Positions 1 to 6,660 of a stretch of DNA of 21,883 bases are shown here, in pieces (positions within the stretch are counted from its first letter, which is position 1; every line of letters begins with the position of its first letter). Made by a program: the position numbers and the translations under genes. The notes under the pieces are model-generated. The model was not told where the DNA came from and ran no database searches. It saw nothing but the letters and a program-made list of their open reading frames with translations. The DNA is from a virus: the IMG/VR virus record IMGVR_UViG_3300013119_000239, positions 1-21,883 of that record, one strand, 5' to 3'.

Positions 1-82
1 AGAGGAAAATAGAAAAAATACTTTAGCTAATCTTAGCCCGAAAAACTACTTGCTCCACCGTAGACCTAAACACTGTTTGTAA
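1..82 (+). CDS. possible 3' end of an upstream gene (partial)
   Basis: Reading from base 2, a frame stays open for 26 codons and ends at a TAA at 80-82. The peptide ends in LLHRRPKHCL. Nothing in it identifies a family and it has no start inside the window. It may be the tail of the gene before the terminase operon, or chance. The evidence is only an open frame with a stop just ahead of a promoter. Twenty-six open codons in AT-rich DNA is mildly unusual but not compelling. Confidence 0.3.
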   Translation, partial: EENRKNTLANLSPKNYLLHRRPKHCL

Positions 83-100
83 AGTATATATGTAAAGTAT
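78..100 (+). repeat. 10-bp direct repeat upstream of the terminase promoter
   Basis: TGTAAAGTAT occurs at 78-87 and again at 91-100, a 13-bp period, about 26 bp upstream of the -35 box of the terminase promoter. Two copies spaced a little over one helical turn apart could bind a regulator of late transcription, but nothing identifies one. A low-complexity A/T repeat is the alternative. Confidence 0.35.
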
Positions 101-125
101 TAGATATACCCCCATAAGATATATG

Positions 126-154
126 TTGGCATATTGGCTATTATATGTTATAAT
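126..154 (+). promoter_or_regulatory. sigma70-type promoter with extended -10, for the terminase/head operon
   Basis: A -35 box TTGGCA (126-131; consensus TTGACA) is separated by exactly 17 bp from a perfect -10 TATAAT (149-154). TG at 146-147 makes an extended -10 (TGnTATAAT). Transcription would start near 160-161, leaving about 14 nt of A/T-only leader before the ATG at 175. It is correctly placed to drive the small terminase and the genes after it. Confidence 0.75.
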
Positions 155-174
155 TATATTGAATTAATAATTAT

Positions 175-546
175 ATGATAACAGAGAAACAAAAAAGAGC
201 TGCTGATAATATAATCCAACAAAAGGCTAAAGGAGATGTTAATCTTAGTAAGGCTTTAACTAAAGCTGGATACTCAAAACAAACTGCTACCAAAGCAGCC
301 AAAGTAGTTGTTAATAGTAAAGGTTTTACAGAATATCTTGCATTACAGGGTTTAACTGAAGAAACCCTAGCTGGATACTTATCAGAGGACTTACATAATA
401 AACCAGGAGAGCGATTAGGAGAAATGAAACTAGCGTCTGAATTATTAGGACTTAAGAAGGATAGTCTTAATGTTAATATATCAAAGGTGGATGAATCATT
501 AGACCTAATTAAAACTCTTATAGATGAAGAAGAAGAAGAAGCTTAG
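175..546 (+). CDS. terS: terminase small subunit
   Basis: This 123-aa protein is the likely DNA-recognition subunit of the packaging motor. The N-terminal half is helical and resembles the helix-turn-helix part of phage small terminases: an ALTKAGYSKQTA segment near residues 26-37 fits the usual 'A...AGYS..TA' signature. A second conserved-looking stretch at about residues 64-92 (LAGYLSEDL, then KLASELLGL) is typical of the oligomerisation part. The tail is very acidic (EEEEE). It lies directly upstream of the large subunit and overlaps it by 23 bases, as terS/terL pairs often do. Its ATG lies about 14 nt after the predicted transcription start and has no Shine-Dalgarno. The call rests on partial motifs plus position. 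Confidence 0.8.
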   Translation: MITEKQKRAADNIIQQKAKGDVNLSKALTKAGYSKQTATKAAKVVVNSKGFTEYLALQGLTEETLAGYLSEDLHNKPGERLGEMKLASELLGLKKDSLNVNISKVDESLDLIKTLIDEEEEEA

Positions 547-2923
547 TGAACTTGCTAAGTTATTTTTATTATATAACCAGGAAACTGGTAAGACAGAACC
601 TGTTAAACTCTCTGAAGGACAAGAAGAGATATTTGATGTAATCCTTAATAGGAAACCCAGTAGGGTTCATGTTATGACGCCAACGCAGTACGGAAAGAAA
701 ATAGGAGATGATATTCCTGTTAGAACTAATACTGGTTGGAAAAATCATGGAGATTTAGAAATAGGAGATATAGTATTTTCACCAGAAGGAAAACAGATAA
801 AGGTTATTGATATACTAAATGATGGAAAAGATATTGACTATGAGATTGAATTTACTAATAGTGAGAAGATTACATGTCATGGACAACATGAATGGATTGT
901 ATTAAATAAAAACTGGAAAACAAATAAATATAGAAAATTAGAAACACAAGAAATAGCAAAACAGAATTATAAGATATTTTCATTACCAAATATAAGTCCA
1001 TTACAATTTAATAAACAAGAATTACCTATAGATCCATATGTACTTGGTTGTTGGTTAGGAGATGGTACAAGTAGTTCTGGGACTATATGTTTTCACGAAA
1101 AAGATTCAGAGCATATAGATAAGATAAATGAATTAGGATATAAGAGCAAAAGTATTTGGGGGAAGACTGAATTAAAGAATACGACCATACTTGGTATAAG
1201 GTCAACAATAAAAGAACTCGGGCTAACGAATAATAAACATATACCAGATATATACAAGAACTCTTCAATAGAACAACGATTAGAATTATTAGCTGGTATA
1301 ATTGATACAGATGGTCATGTTAATAAAGAGATTAGAGAAAATGGATGGAAGAATGGAAGAGTTTATATAGCTAATATAAATAAAAGATTGATAGATGATT
1401 TTGTAGAAGTTATACATTCACTTGGGATGAGAACATCTGTAACTAAAGTAGAGCCAATGTTATCAACATCTGGCATACAAGGAAAAAATGCAACATACTA
1501 TATAGGATTTCAACCATTACAAGATATACCAACAGCAATACCAAGAAAGAAAATAGTAGGGCAAGAAAAGAAAAAAAGAATAAGAATAAGGAACATTAAA
1601 AAAATAAAACCTATAAATGGAAAGTGTATTACTGCAGAAGGAGGAGTTTACTTAGTGGGTAAAACAATGATACCAACTCATAACTCGCATACAGTAGCTA
1701 TGGCTGTTCTTCTAAGAGCTATTACCCATCCAGAGAAATGGGCAGTAGTAGCACCTTCACATCCTAAAGCAATGATTATAATGAGATACATTATTGACCA
1801 TTGTTATGATAATGAGATATTTAGGTCACAGTTAGATATGGATGAAACTGCTAAAGATAGACTTAAGAGAGAAGTATCAAAAACAAGACTAACCTTTAAG
1901 GGTGGTGGTGAGATATTTGTCTTATCAGCTGATAGTAGAAACAAAGCACAAGCAGGTGAAACCCTTATGGGATTCGGTGCTGCTAATATAATATTAGATG
2001 AAAGTTCATTAATAGATGATGACATATATGCAAAAATTAAAAGAATGCTTGGAGGACATAAGGATAACTTTCTTTTGGAGATTGGGAATCCTTTTAAAAG
2101 GAATCACTTTCTTCGTAATTTTCATAGCGATGACTATCATAAGATTACCATTGATTACAAGAGAGCTATTAAAGAGGAAAGACTAACCAAAGAATTTGTA
2201 GAAGAGATGAGAAAGGAAGCTTTCTTTGATATATTATATGAGTGTAAATTTCCTAAACAGGATATGCTTGATTCAGATGGTTGGACAGTACTATTATCGG
2301 AAGACGATATTACTAATGCTTTCTTACCTGATAACCCGAATACTTATGGTGAAGTACGCTTAGGTGTTGATGTAGCAAGAAGTGGTGGAAACTTTAATGT
2401 ATGGGTATTGAGAACAGGTAACTTCGCTCAAGTACTTGGTAAGAGTACAACAGATAATTTAATGGATGTTATAGGTACTACCAAAGACTTTGCAGAGAAG
2501 TTTGATGTAGCCGAAGAGAATATCTTTATAGATGCTACAGGTTTAGGAGCAGGAGTATCAGATAGGTTTGTAGAATCAGGATGGAATGTATCAGGTATCA
2601 ATATGGCACAGAAAGCTATAGAACAAGACAAGTATATTAATATAAGAGCAGAAGCATATATACGAGCAAGGAATTGGATCAAAGCAGGAGGACAATTAAA
2701 AAAGGATTCAGATTTCTTACAACTAATAGATATGAAATACAAGGTTCGCTCTAATGGTAAAATTAAAATCATTGACAAAGAAACCTTAAGGAAGAGTGGT
2801 ATTCCATCTCCAGATGTAGCTGATGCATTTATGCTTACATTCTGCAGACCAGAAGAAACATTCTCATTTATGAAAAAAAGACAAATAATATATAATAAAA
2901 TTAAACAACCAGTTTACGAATAA
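524..2923 (+). CDS. terL: terminase large subunit precursor, interrupted by an intein
   Basis: This is the ATPase and nuclease of the DNA-packaging motor. The 799-aa precursor would splice to a mature protein of about 470 aa, a normal TerL size. The extein reads TPTQYGK (52-58), then SHTVAMAVLL from residue 388; joined, they give an intact Walker A (GKS). Walker B is IILDES (D492, E493), followed by a coupling motif LEIGNP (518-523). The RNase H-like nuclease shows three acidic sites: D616 in RLGVDVAR, D670 in IFIDATG and D764/D767 in PSPDVADA. Because the insert splits Walker A, the unspliced precursor cannot be an active ATPase. The ATG lies inside the end of the small-subunit gene and has no clear ribosome site, so translation is probably coupled. 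The portal gene follows 4 nt after the stop. Confidence 0.95.
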   Translation: MKKKKKLSELAKLFLLYNQETGKTEPVKLSEGQEEIFDVILNRKPSRVHVMTPTQYGKKIGDDIPVRTNTGWKNHGDLEIGDIVFSPEGKQIKVIDILNDGKDIDYEIEFTNSEKITCHGQHEWIVLNKNWKTNKYRKLETQEIAKQNYKIFSLPNISPLQFNKQELPIDPYVLGCWLGDGTSSSGTICFHEKDSEHIDKINELGYKSKSIWGKTELKNTTILGIRSTIKELGLTNNKHIPDIYKNSSIEQRLELLAGIIDTDGHVNKEIRENGWKNGRVYIANINKRLIDDFVEVIHSLGMRTSVTKVEPMLSTSGIQGKNATYYIGFQPLQDIPTAIPRKKIVGQEKKKRIRIRNIKKIKPINGKCITAEGGVYLVGKTMIPTHNSHTVAMAVLLRAITHPEKWAVVAPSHPKAMIIMRYIIDHCYDNEIFRSQLDMDETAKDRLKREVSKTRLTFKGGGEIFVLSADSRNKAQAGETLMGFGAANIILDESSLIDDDIYAKIKRMLGGHKDNFLLEIGNPFKRNHFLRNFHSDDYHKITIDYKRAIKEERLTKEFVEEMRKEAFFDILYECKFPKQDMLDSDGWTVLLSEDDITNAFLPDNPNTYGEVRLGVDVARSGGNFNVWVLRTGNFAQVLGKSTTDNLMDVIGTTKDFAEKFDVAEENIFIDATGLGAGVSDRFVESGWNVSGINMAQKAIEQDKYINIRAEAYIRARNWIKAGGQLKKDSDFLQLIDMKYKVRSNGKIKIIDKETLRKSGIPSPDVADAFMLTFCRPEETFSFMKKRQIIYNKIKQPVYE
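698..1684 (+). mobile_element. class 3-type intein with LAGLIDADG homing endonuclease, inside TerL
   Basis: Residues 59-387 (329 aa) form an in-frame intein. Block A begins KIGDDIPVRTNTGW, so residue 1 is Lys, not Cys, Ser or Ala. Block B has QHEW (121-124), with B:10 His122 and B:12 Trp124. Block F has GKCIT with Cys368. The C-end reads MIPTHN then S388: Thr385, His386, Asn387, Ser+1. Trp124, Cys368 and Thr385 form the W-C-T triplet of class 3 inteins, which use the block F Cys instead of residue 1 as first nucleophile. Between the splicing blocks are two LAGLIDADG motifs, VLGCWLGDG (173-181, catalytic D180) and LAGIIDTDG (256-264, catalytic D263), both intact. The intein thus looks able to splice and to home. 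The exact left boundary rests on restoring GKS; either of two adjacent Lys codons could be cut without changing the spliced product. Confidence 0.92.
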
Positions 2924-2927
2924 AAAT

Positions 2928-4682
2928 ATGAAAGATGAAAAGACAATCTTTTCCCAACTACAAGAAGCATTAAAAGATTATGAAGAAAAAGTAGAGATTA
3001 CTGATGGATATAAGTTTGATATGGACGACACGATAAACAAGATAGAGTTATATCGTGCATCTAAGTTCAAATCAGGCGATAAAGATTCACAAGGTAATAA
3101 GAAATACTTTTTTAATATCATTAATCCACAATGTGGACACGCTACAAAGAATATTGACCTAGACAGGAAAGATATTCGTGTTCGTGCTGTAGAAGGAAAA
3201 GATAGAATCAAAGCTATGATTTATTCTGCTGAATTGAAGTATTGGATGAGAAGAGAAAATACAGGGGTACTTTTAAATAAGGTTTCTGAGAACTTACCAA
3301 TATATGGTTCAGTAGTATTAAAAAAAGTGGGTGATAAAATTAAACATATTCCTTTAAGGTATTTAAAGTTTGACCCAGCTGTATCAAGTAAGGAAGACTC
3401 ATTTGATTTACAATCATCTTATGTGATAGAAGAACATCATCTTCAACCTGCTGAATTATTAAAAATGAAAGCGTGGGATTCTGATGCTATTACAGAAACA
3501 ATTAAAAAATTCAGAGAGAGTAAAGAAAAGGATATTACTATCTATGAATACTATGCTGAATTCCCGAATAAAGAACTTGGCATTAAGGGTAATGGATACT
3601 CCTTGGGGGTATGTATGATAGCTGTGTGTGATTCTGATAAACACGCTTATGAAGAAGTTTTATACAAAGAAAAGCTAGATAAGTTTCCTTATAAGAAAGT
3701 TGATTATCTAAGAATAGAAGGAAGAGCATTGGGACTAGGTATAGTTGAAATGTTGATGGATGCTCAACAAAGATGGAACGAGATGGCTAATCAAAAAGCT
3801 ACCTCAATGAAACTTTCATCAAAGCACTTATTCCAAACCCGTGATACAACCGTAGAGTCTAACATAATGACAGACTTACTTAATGGAGATATTATAAAAG
3901 TTAATTCAGAGATTACACCTATTGCTAATGAAGAAAGAAACCTTGCTGCTTACAGACAAGAAGAAGCTAACCTATTACATGTTATTAGAAGTTTAGCTAA
4001 TGCATTTGAAGTTGTTACAGGTGAGTCATTACCAAGCAGAACTCCATTTAGATTAGGAGCTATGATGCAACAAAATGCTGGTAAGCTATTTGACTTTATT
4101 AGAGAGAACTTAGGTATGTTCTTAGAGGAAACATTTAAAGAATGGATACTACCACAGTTTGAAGCAGAGATAGTTAAAGAACATATATTTGAATTATTTG
4201 ATCACGACACAATACAACTAATAGTAGAAAAAGATATTAATCGTAGATTAAATGAAGCTATTAAAAGATATGTTTTATCTGAAGGAGATTATCCAAAGAA
4301 AGAAGAAGTTGATATATTAAGGGAACAATTAACATCACAAACAGAAGATACTCAATTTATTAAAATAGTTAAGGGTTATCTAGATTTTGAAAAGACTATT
4401 GATATAGATATTACAGGAGAAAAAACTAATGCAGCTGCTGAGATAGAAACTATCTCTAATCTATTACAGTTATTAGCTCAAAATCCACAGATACAACAAA
4501 ATCCAGATTTAATGAAGCTATTAAGAGCATTGGCAGATAGAAGTGGTGTTTCACCAAATCTATTACCCAATGAACAGGGTGGCGAAGTACAACCCTCATT
4601 AGGAGAATTAGCAAGTCCTGCTGGAACACCAGGTATGCCAGGAGTACCAGGAATGCCAGGACAAGTACCATTAGCAAAATAA
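2928..4682 (+). CDS. portal protein
   Basis: At 584 aa, directly after terL and before scaffold and coat, this is the expected portal, the dodecameric ring through which DNA is packaged. It is mostly mixed alpha/beta. The region around residues 115-150 (LPIYGSVVLKKV, then HIPLRYLKFDP) matches the usual portal pattern of a strand pair followed by a 'l.p..l..dp' segment. A long helical C-terminal half carries QQRWNEMANQKATS (near 275-290) and the later helices typical of the portal stem and wing. The last 25 residues are Gly/Pro-rich with collagen-like steps (GMPGVPGMPG). No SD; ATG follows 4 nt after the terL stop. Assignment is by size, position and fold pattern. Confidence 0.85.
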   Translation: MKDEKTIFSQLQEALKDYEEKVEITDGYKFDMDDTINKIELYRASKFKSGDKDSQGNKKYFFNIINPQCGHATKNIDLDRKDIRVRAVEGKDRIKAMIYSAELKYWMRRENTGVLLNKVSENLPIYGSVVLKKVGDKIKHIPLRYLKFDPAVSSKEDSFDLQSSYVIEEHHLQPAELLKMKAWDSDAITETIKKFRESKEKDITIYEYYAEFPNKELGIKGNGYSLGVCMIAVCDSDKHAYEEVLYKEKLDKFPYKKVDYLRIEGRALGLGIVEMLMDAQQRWNEMANQKATSMKLSSKHLFQTRDTTVESNIMTDLLNGDIIKVNSEITPIANEERNLAAYRQEEANLLHVIRSLANAFEVVTGESLPSRTPFRLGAMMQQNAGKLFDFIRENLGMFLEETFKEWILPQFEAEIVKEHIFELFDHDTIQLIVEKDINRRLNEAIKRYVLSEGDYPKKEEVDILREQLTSQTEDTQFIKIVKGYLDFEKTIDIDITGEKTNAAAEIETISNLLQLLAQNPQIQQNPDLMKLLRALADRSGVSPNLLPNEQGGEVQPSLGELASPAGTPGMPGVPGMPGQVPLAK

Positions 4683-4686
4683 ACTT

Positions 4687-4938
4687 ATGTTAAAACAAAC
4701 CTTAGAAAACTTTTCCAACTCATCTAATTGGGAGGTAATTAAAAAAGAATTAGTTATACCATTATTAGAAGAAACTAAAGATGTTACTCAACCATTAAAC
4801 ATTGAAGATATAGATGTGAACCCTAAAGAAGCATATCTTGCAAAGATACTTGCTGCTAGAAAGCTACAAACTTTTATAAGAATTATAGATAAACATAAAG
4901 ATTCTAATAAGAATAAGCAAAATATAAATTTTGAATAA
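4687..4938 (+). CDS. small hypothetical protein between portal and scaffold
   Basis: An 83-aa, largely helical protein that starts 4 nt after the portal stop (leader TAAACTT, no SD). It has no signal peptide or membrane segment. The order is N-terminal helix, a short acidic loop (IEDIDVNPKEA), then a basic helix (ILAARKLQTFIRIIDKHK). I do not recognise a named family. Small helical proteins often sit between portal and scaffold in tailed phages and have head-assembly roles, but no function is claimed here. Confidence 0.7.
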   Translation: MLKQTLENFSNSSNWEVIKKELVIPLLEETKDVTQPLNIEDIDVNPKEAYLAKILAARKLQTFIRIIDKHKDSNKNKQNINFE

Positions 4939-4944
4939 ACACTT

Positions 4945-4988
4945 GGAGGACTAAACCTCCCTAAAAAAAGAAGTCAGGACTAAACCTG
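4945..4988 (+). other. two tandem hairpins with the same ACTAAA loop
   Basis: In the gap before the scaffold gene, GGAGG (4945-4949) pairs with CCTCC (4956-4960) around the loop ACTAAA. CAGG (4975-4978) then pairs with CCTG (4985-4988) around the identical loop. GGACTAAACC is therefore shared exactly, while the lower stems differ. A shared loop on different stems looks like a repeated protein-binding RNA motif. A second pairing, AGTCA (4972-4976) with TGACT (4994-4998), would compete with the second hairpin. There is no U-tract, so these are not simple terminators. Confidence 0.45.
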
Positions 4989-5018
4989 TAAAAATGACTA
5001 ATCATTAATCTAACAATT

Positions 5019-5546
5019 ATGTCAGATGAAGAAAAGGTAATTGACGACCAAACAGTCAATGAGGACAAAACCGAAGAAAATGAATCAAGTGATGAGCAAC
5101 AAGAAGATATTAAATCTACTATTGCTCAAAAAGAGCATTTTAGACAAAAGTCTAAAAAGCTAGAAGAGGAGTTAGACGAACTTCGTTCTGAACTAAAGGT
5201 CGCAGATACGAAAAAGACTACTCCGAAAACCGACAATCAAGATATTGACAGTATAAAGAGTTCTATTAAAAAATTAGAATTCGCACAATCTCACCCAGAC
5301 ATTGAAGCTGAGGATATTCAACAGGTATTAGACCTAGCTAATTTAAATGGTAAGACACCAGAAGAGGCTCTTGAGCTTCCAATGGTTAAGACTTATTTAA
5401 AAGCTAAAGAGGCAGAAAAACAAGTTGCTGATGCAATACCTACTAATAGTAGGTCGCCTAAGGTCAAACCAGAAAAACCTCAAGGAGAAATGTCTAGAGA
5501 TGAGCATAAGAAATATTTTGAAAAAGTTGTTGGTATTAAACAATAA
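5019..5546 (+). CDS. capsid scaffolding protein
   Basis: A 175-aa, highly charged protein between portal and major capsid protein. The first 35 residues are strongly acidic. A coiled-coil stretch follows (QKEHFRQKSKKLEEELDEL, about 37-55), and the C-terminus is basic and helical (DEHKKYFEKVVG), as expected for the coat-binding end of a scaffold. There is no membrane segment and few hydrophobic residues. Scaffolds hold coat subunits in a procapsid and are removed before packaging. No protease domain is visible, so it would have to exit intact or be cut by another enzyme. The ATG follows an A/T leader without SD. Confidence 0.8.
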   Translation: MSDEEKVIDDQTVNEDKTEENESSDEQQEDIKSTIAQKEHFRQKSKKLEEELDELRSELKVADTKKTTPKTDNQDIDSIKSSIKKLEFAQSHPDIEAEDIQQVLDLANLNGKTPEEALELPMVKTYLKAKEAEKQVADAIPTNSRSPKVKPEKPQGEMSRDEHKKYFEKVVGIKQ

Positions 5547-5563
5547 TTTTAAGATAAAAATAT

Positions 5564-6415
5564 ATGGGATTAGGAACAGACCAATTCACATCAACAGATT
5601 TACAATATCATATTCCAGAAGTATGGAGTGGTAGAATGAATGATTTTTATCGCCAAGCATTAAAAGCTGGAGAATTCTTTACAGATTTATCTGATGCTTT
5701 TACTAACGGTGGTGATACATTAAACATTCCATCTCTTTCTGAGATGACTGCCAATTCTAAAAGCAATGGTAGTGAAGTAACATTAAATAGTCCTGCTGAG
5801 AGTCAAAAACAATTAATAGTTAATCAATGGTATGAAGTTTCATTTTTAATTGAAGACAAAGAAGCTGTACAAGTTTTGAATTCTTACGACTTACAAGAAA
5901 GATATGCTAAGAATGCTGCTTATACAGCTGGGAGTGCTTTAGAAGATGCTATTATCGCTTTATTTGATAATTTTTCACAAACTGCTGGTACTTCAGCTGC
6001 TGGTGTAGCTGACTCAGATGTTAGAACTGCTATCCAATATCTAGATGCTGCTAACGCACCTAGAGAAGATAGAGCTTTCTTTATGTCTGCTAAAGCTGTT
6101 TGGACAGACTTAATGGCTATTGATAAATTCACACTAGTACAAAATACTGGTGGTGCTGACCCAGTTCTTAAAGGACAAATTGGATTCTTATATGGAATTC
6201 CTGTAATTCTACATAATGATATAGGAACAACTGATGGTTCTGCACAGAATTGTTTAGCACACAAAGACGCTATTATTCACGCTTCATCTTTGATGAGAGT
6301 ACAGGCTAATTATATTCCACAACATTTAGGTACTTTAGTTACTGCTGACATCTTATATGGTGTAGTAGAAAATAGAGATACTTCAGGTGTTTGGATTAAA
6401 ACAGCTGCAGCTTAA
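5564..6415 (+). CDS. major capsid protein (HK97-like fold)
   Basis: A 283-aa protein directly after the scaffold, in the usual place and size range for a coat protein. The start (TDLQYHIPEVWSGRMNDFYR) matches the common 'pe.ws......y...' opening of coat proteins of this class. GGDTLNIPSLSEM (about 50-62) corresponds to the beta-hairpin/E-loop opening 'GDTv.iP', followed by YEVSFLIEDKEAV (90-102). Later come a spine helix (TAGSALEDAIIALFDNF) and a P-domain segment (GFLYGIPVILHNDIG). The end is Ala-rich with no extension, so no decoration domain is fused. It would be the most abundant product; the folded region after it may set its mRNA level. Confidence 0.9.
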   Translation: MGLGTDQFTSTDLQYHIPEVWSGRMNDFYRQALKAGEFFTDLSDAFTNGGDTLNIPSLSEMTANSKSNGSEVTLNSPAESQKQLIVNQWYEVSFLIEDKEAVQVLNSYDLQERYAKNAAYTAGSALEDAIIALFDNFSQTAGTSAAGVADSDVRTAIQYLDAANAPREDRAFFMSAKAVWTDLMAIDKFTLVQNTGGADPVLKGQIGFLYGIPVILHNDIGTTDGSAQNCLAHKDAIIHASSLMRVQANYIPQHLGTLVTADILYGVVENRDTSGVWIKTAAA

Positions 6416-6428
6416 TAAATTATTTAAT

Positions 6429-6485
6429 AATTTACTTATCGGGTTCGTTTCTTTCCGAGAAACCCGATAGGAAAGAAAGTAAATT
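6429..6485 (+). other. folded RNA region after the capsid gene, with competing stems
   Basis: Three pairings overlap. Outer: AATTTACTT (6429-6437) with AAGTAAATT (6477-6485), 9 bp. Inner: ATCGGGTT (6438-6445) with AACCCGAT (6461-6468), 8 bp. Alternative: TTTCTTTCC (6448-6456) with GGAAAGAAA (6470-6478), 9 bp, which shares bases with the outer stem and crosses the inner one. The inner and outer stems can coexist; the third would replace them. The ATG of the next small ORF lies 3 nt after the outer stem. It may be a processing site, a partial terminator or a translational switch; no T-tract fits a classical terminator. Pairings were found by eye. Confidence 0.55.
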
Positions 6486-6487
6486 TT

Positions 6488-6652
6488 ATGCAAGTGATAA
6501 AGTCACCAAACTTAAAAATAACAAGAAAATTTTTAGGAAACAATGAACAACTTAAAAAAGAAATTGAAGAGGATAAGAATTTCCAAGGTGTACCTGGATT
6601 ATCTAGAGAAGGAGAAGAAGAAAAAAAGGGAAAGAATAGACAGAAAAACTAA
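6488..6652 (+). CDS. small basic/charged hypothetical protein (54 aa)
   Basis: An ORF of 54 codons (MQVIKSPNLKITRKFL... to the TAA at 6650-6652) lies between the capsid gene and the glycosyltransferase. It begins 3 nt after the outer stem of the folded region and ends 8 nt before the next ATG, fitting the tight spacing here. It has a short hydrophobic/basic N-terminus, then Lys/Glu-rich sequence. No family is recognised. Support comes from spacing and the absence of any other gene in the gap. A product this small could be a head accessory peptide, but that is a guess. Confidence 0.55.
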   Translation: MQVIKSPNLKITRKFLGNNEQLKKEIEEDKNFQGVPGLSREGEEEKKGKNRQKN

Positions 6653-6660
6653 GAACAGCT

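Noticed and set aside
2428-2778. Minus-strand ORFs such as this one, and those at 5920-6264, 4456-4677 and 19375-19626
   Set aside because: They lie wholly within strong + strand genes, have skewed composition, and show no start context or domains.
5425-5634. + strand ORF overlapping scaffold and capsid genes
   Set aside because: Out-of-frame shadow; both overlapped genes have clear structural identities.
6438-6478. H-type pseudoknot after the capsid gene
   Set aside because: The 8-bp and 9-bp stems would be joined by a 1-nt crossing loop, which cannot span the groove. Alternative folds are more likely.
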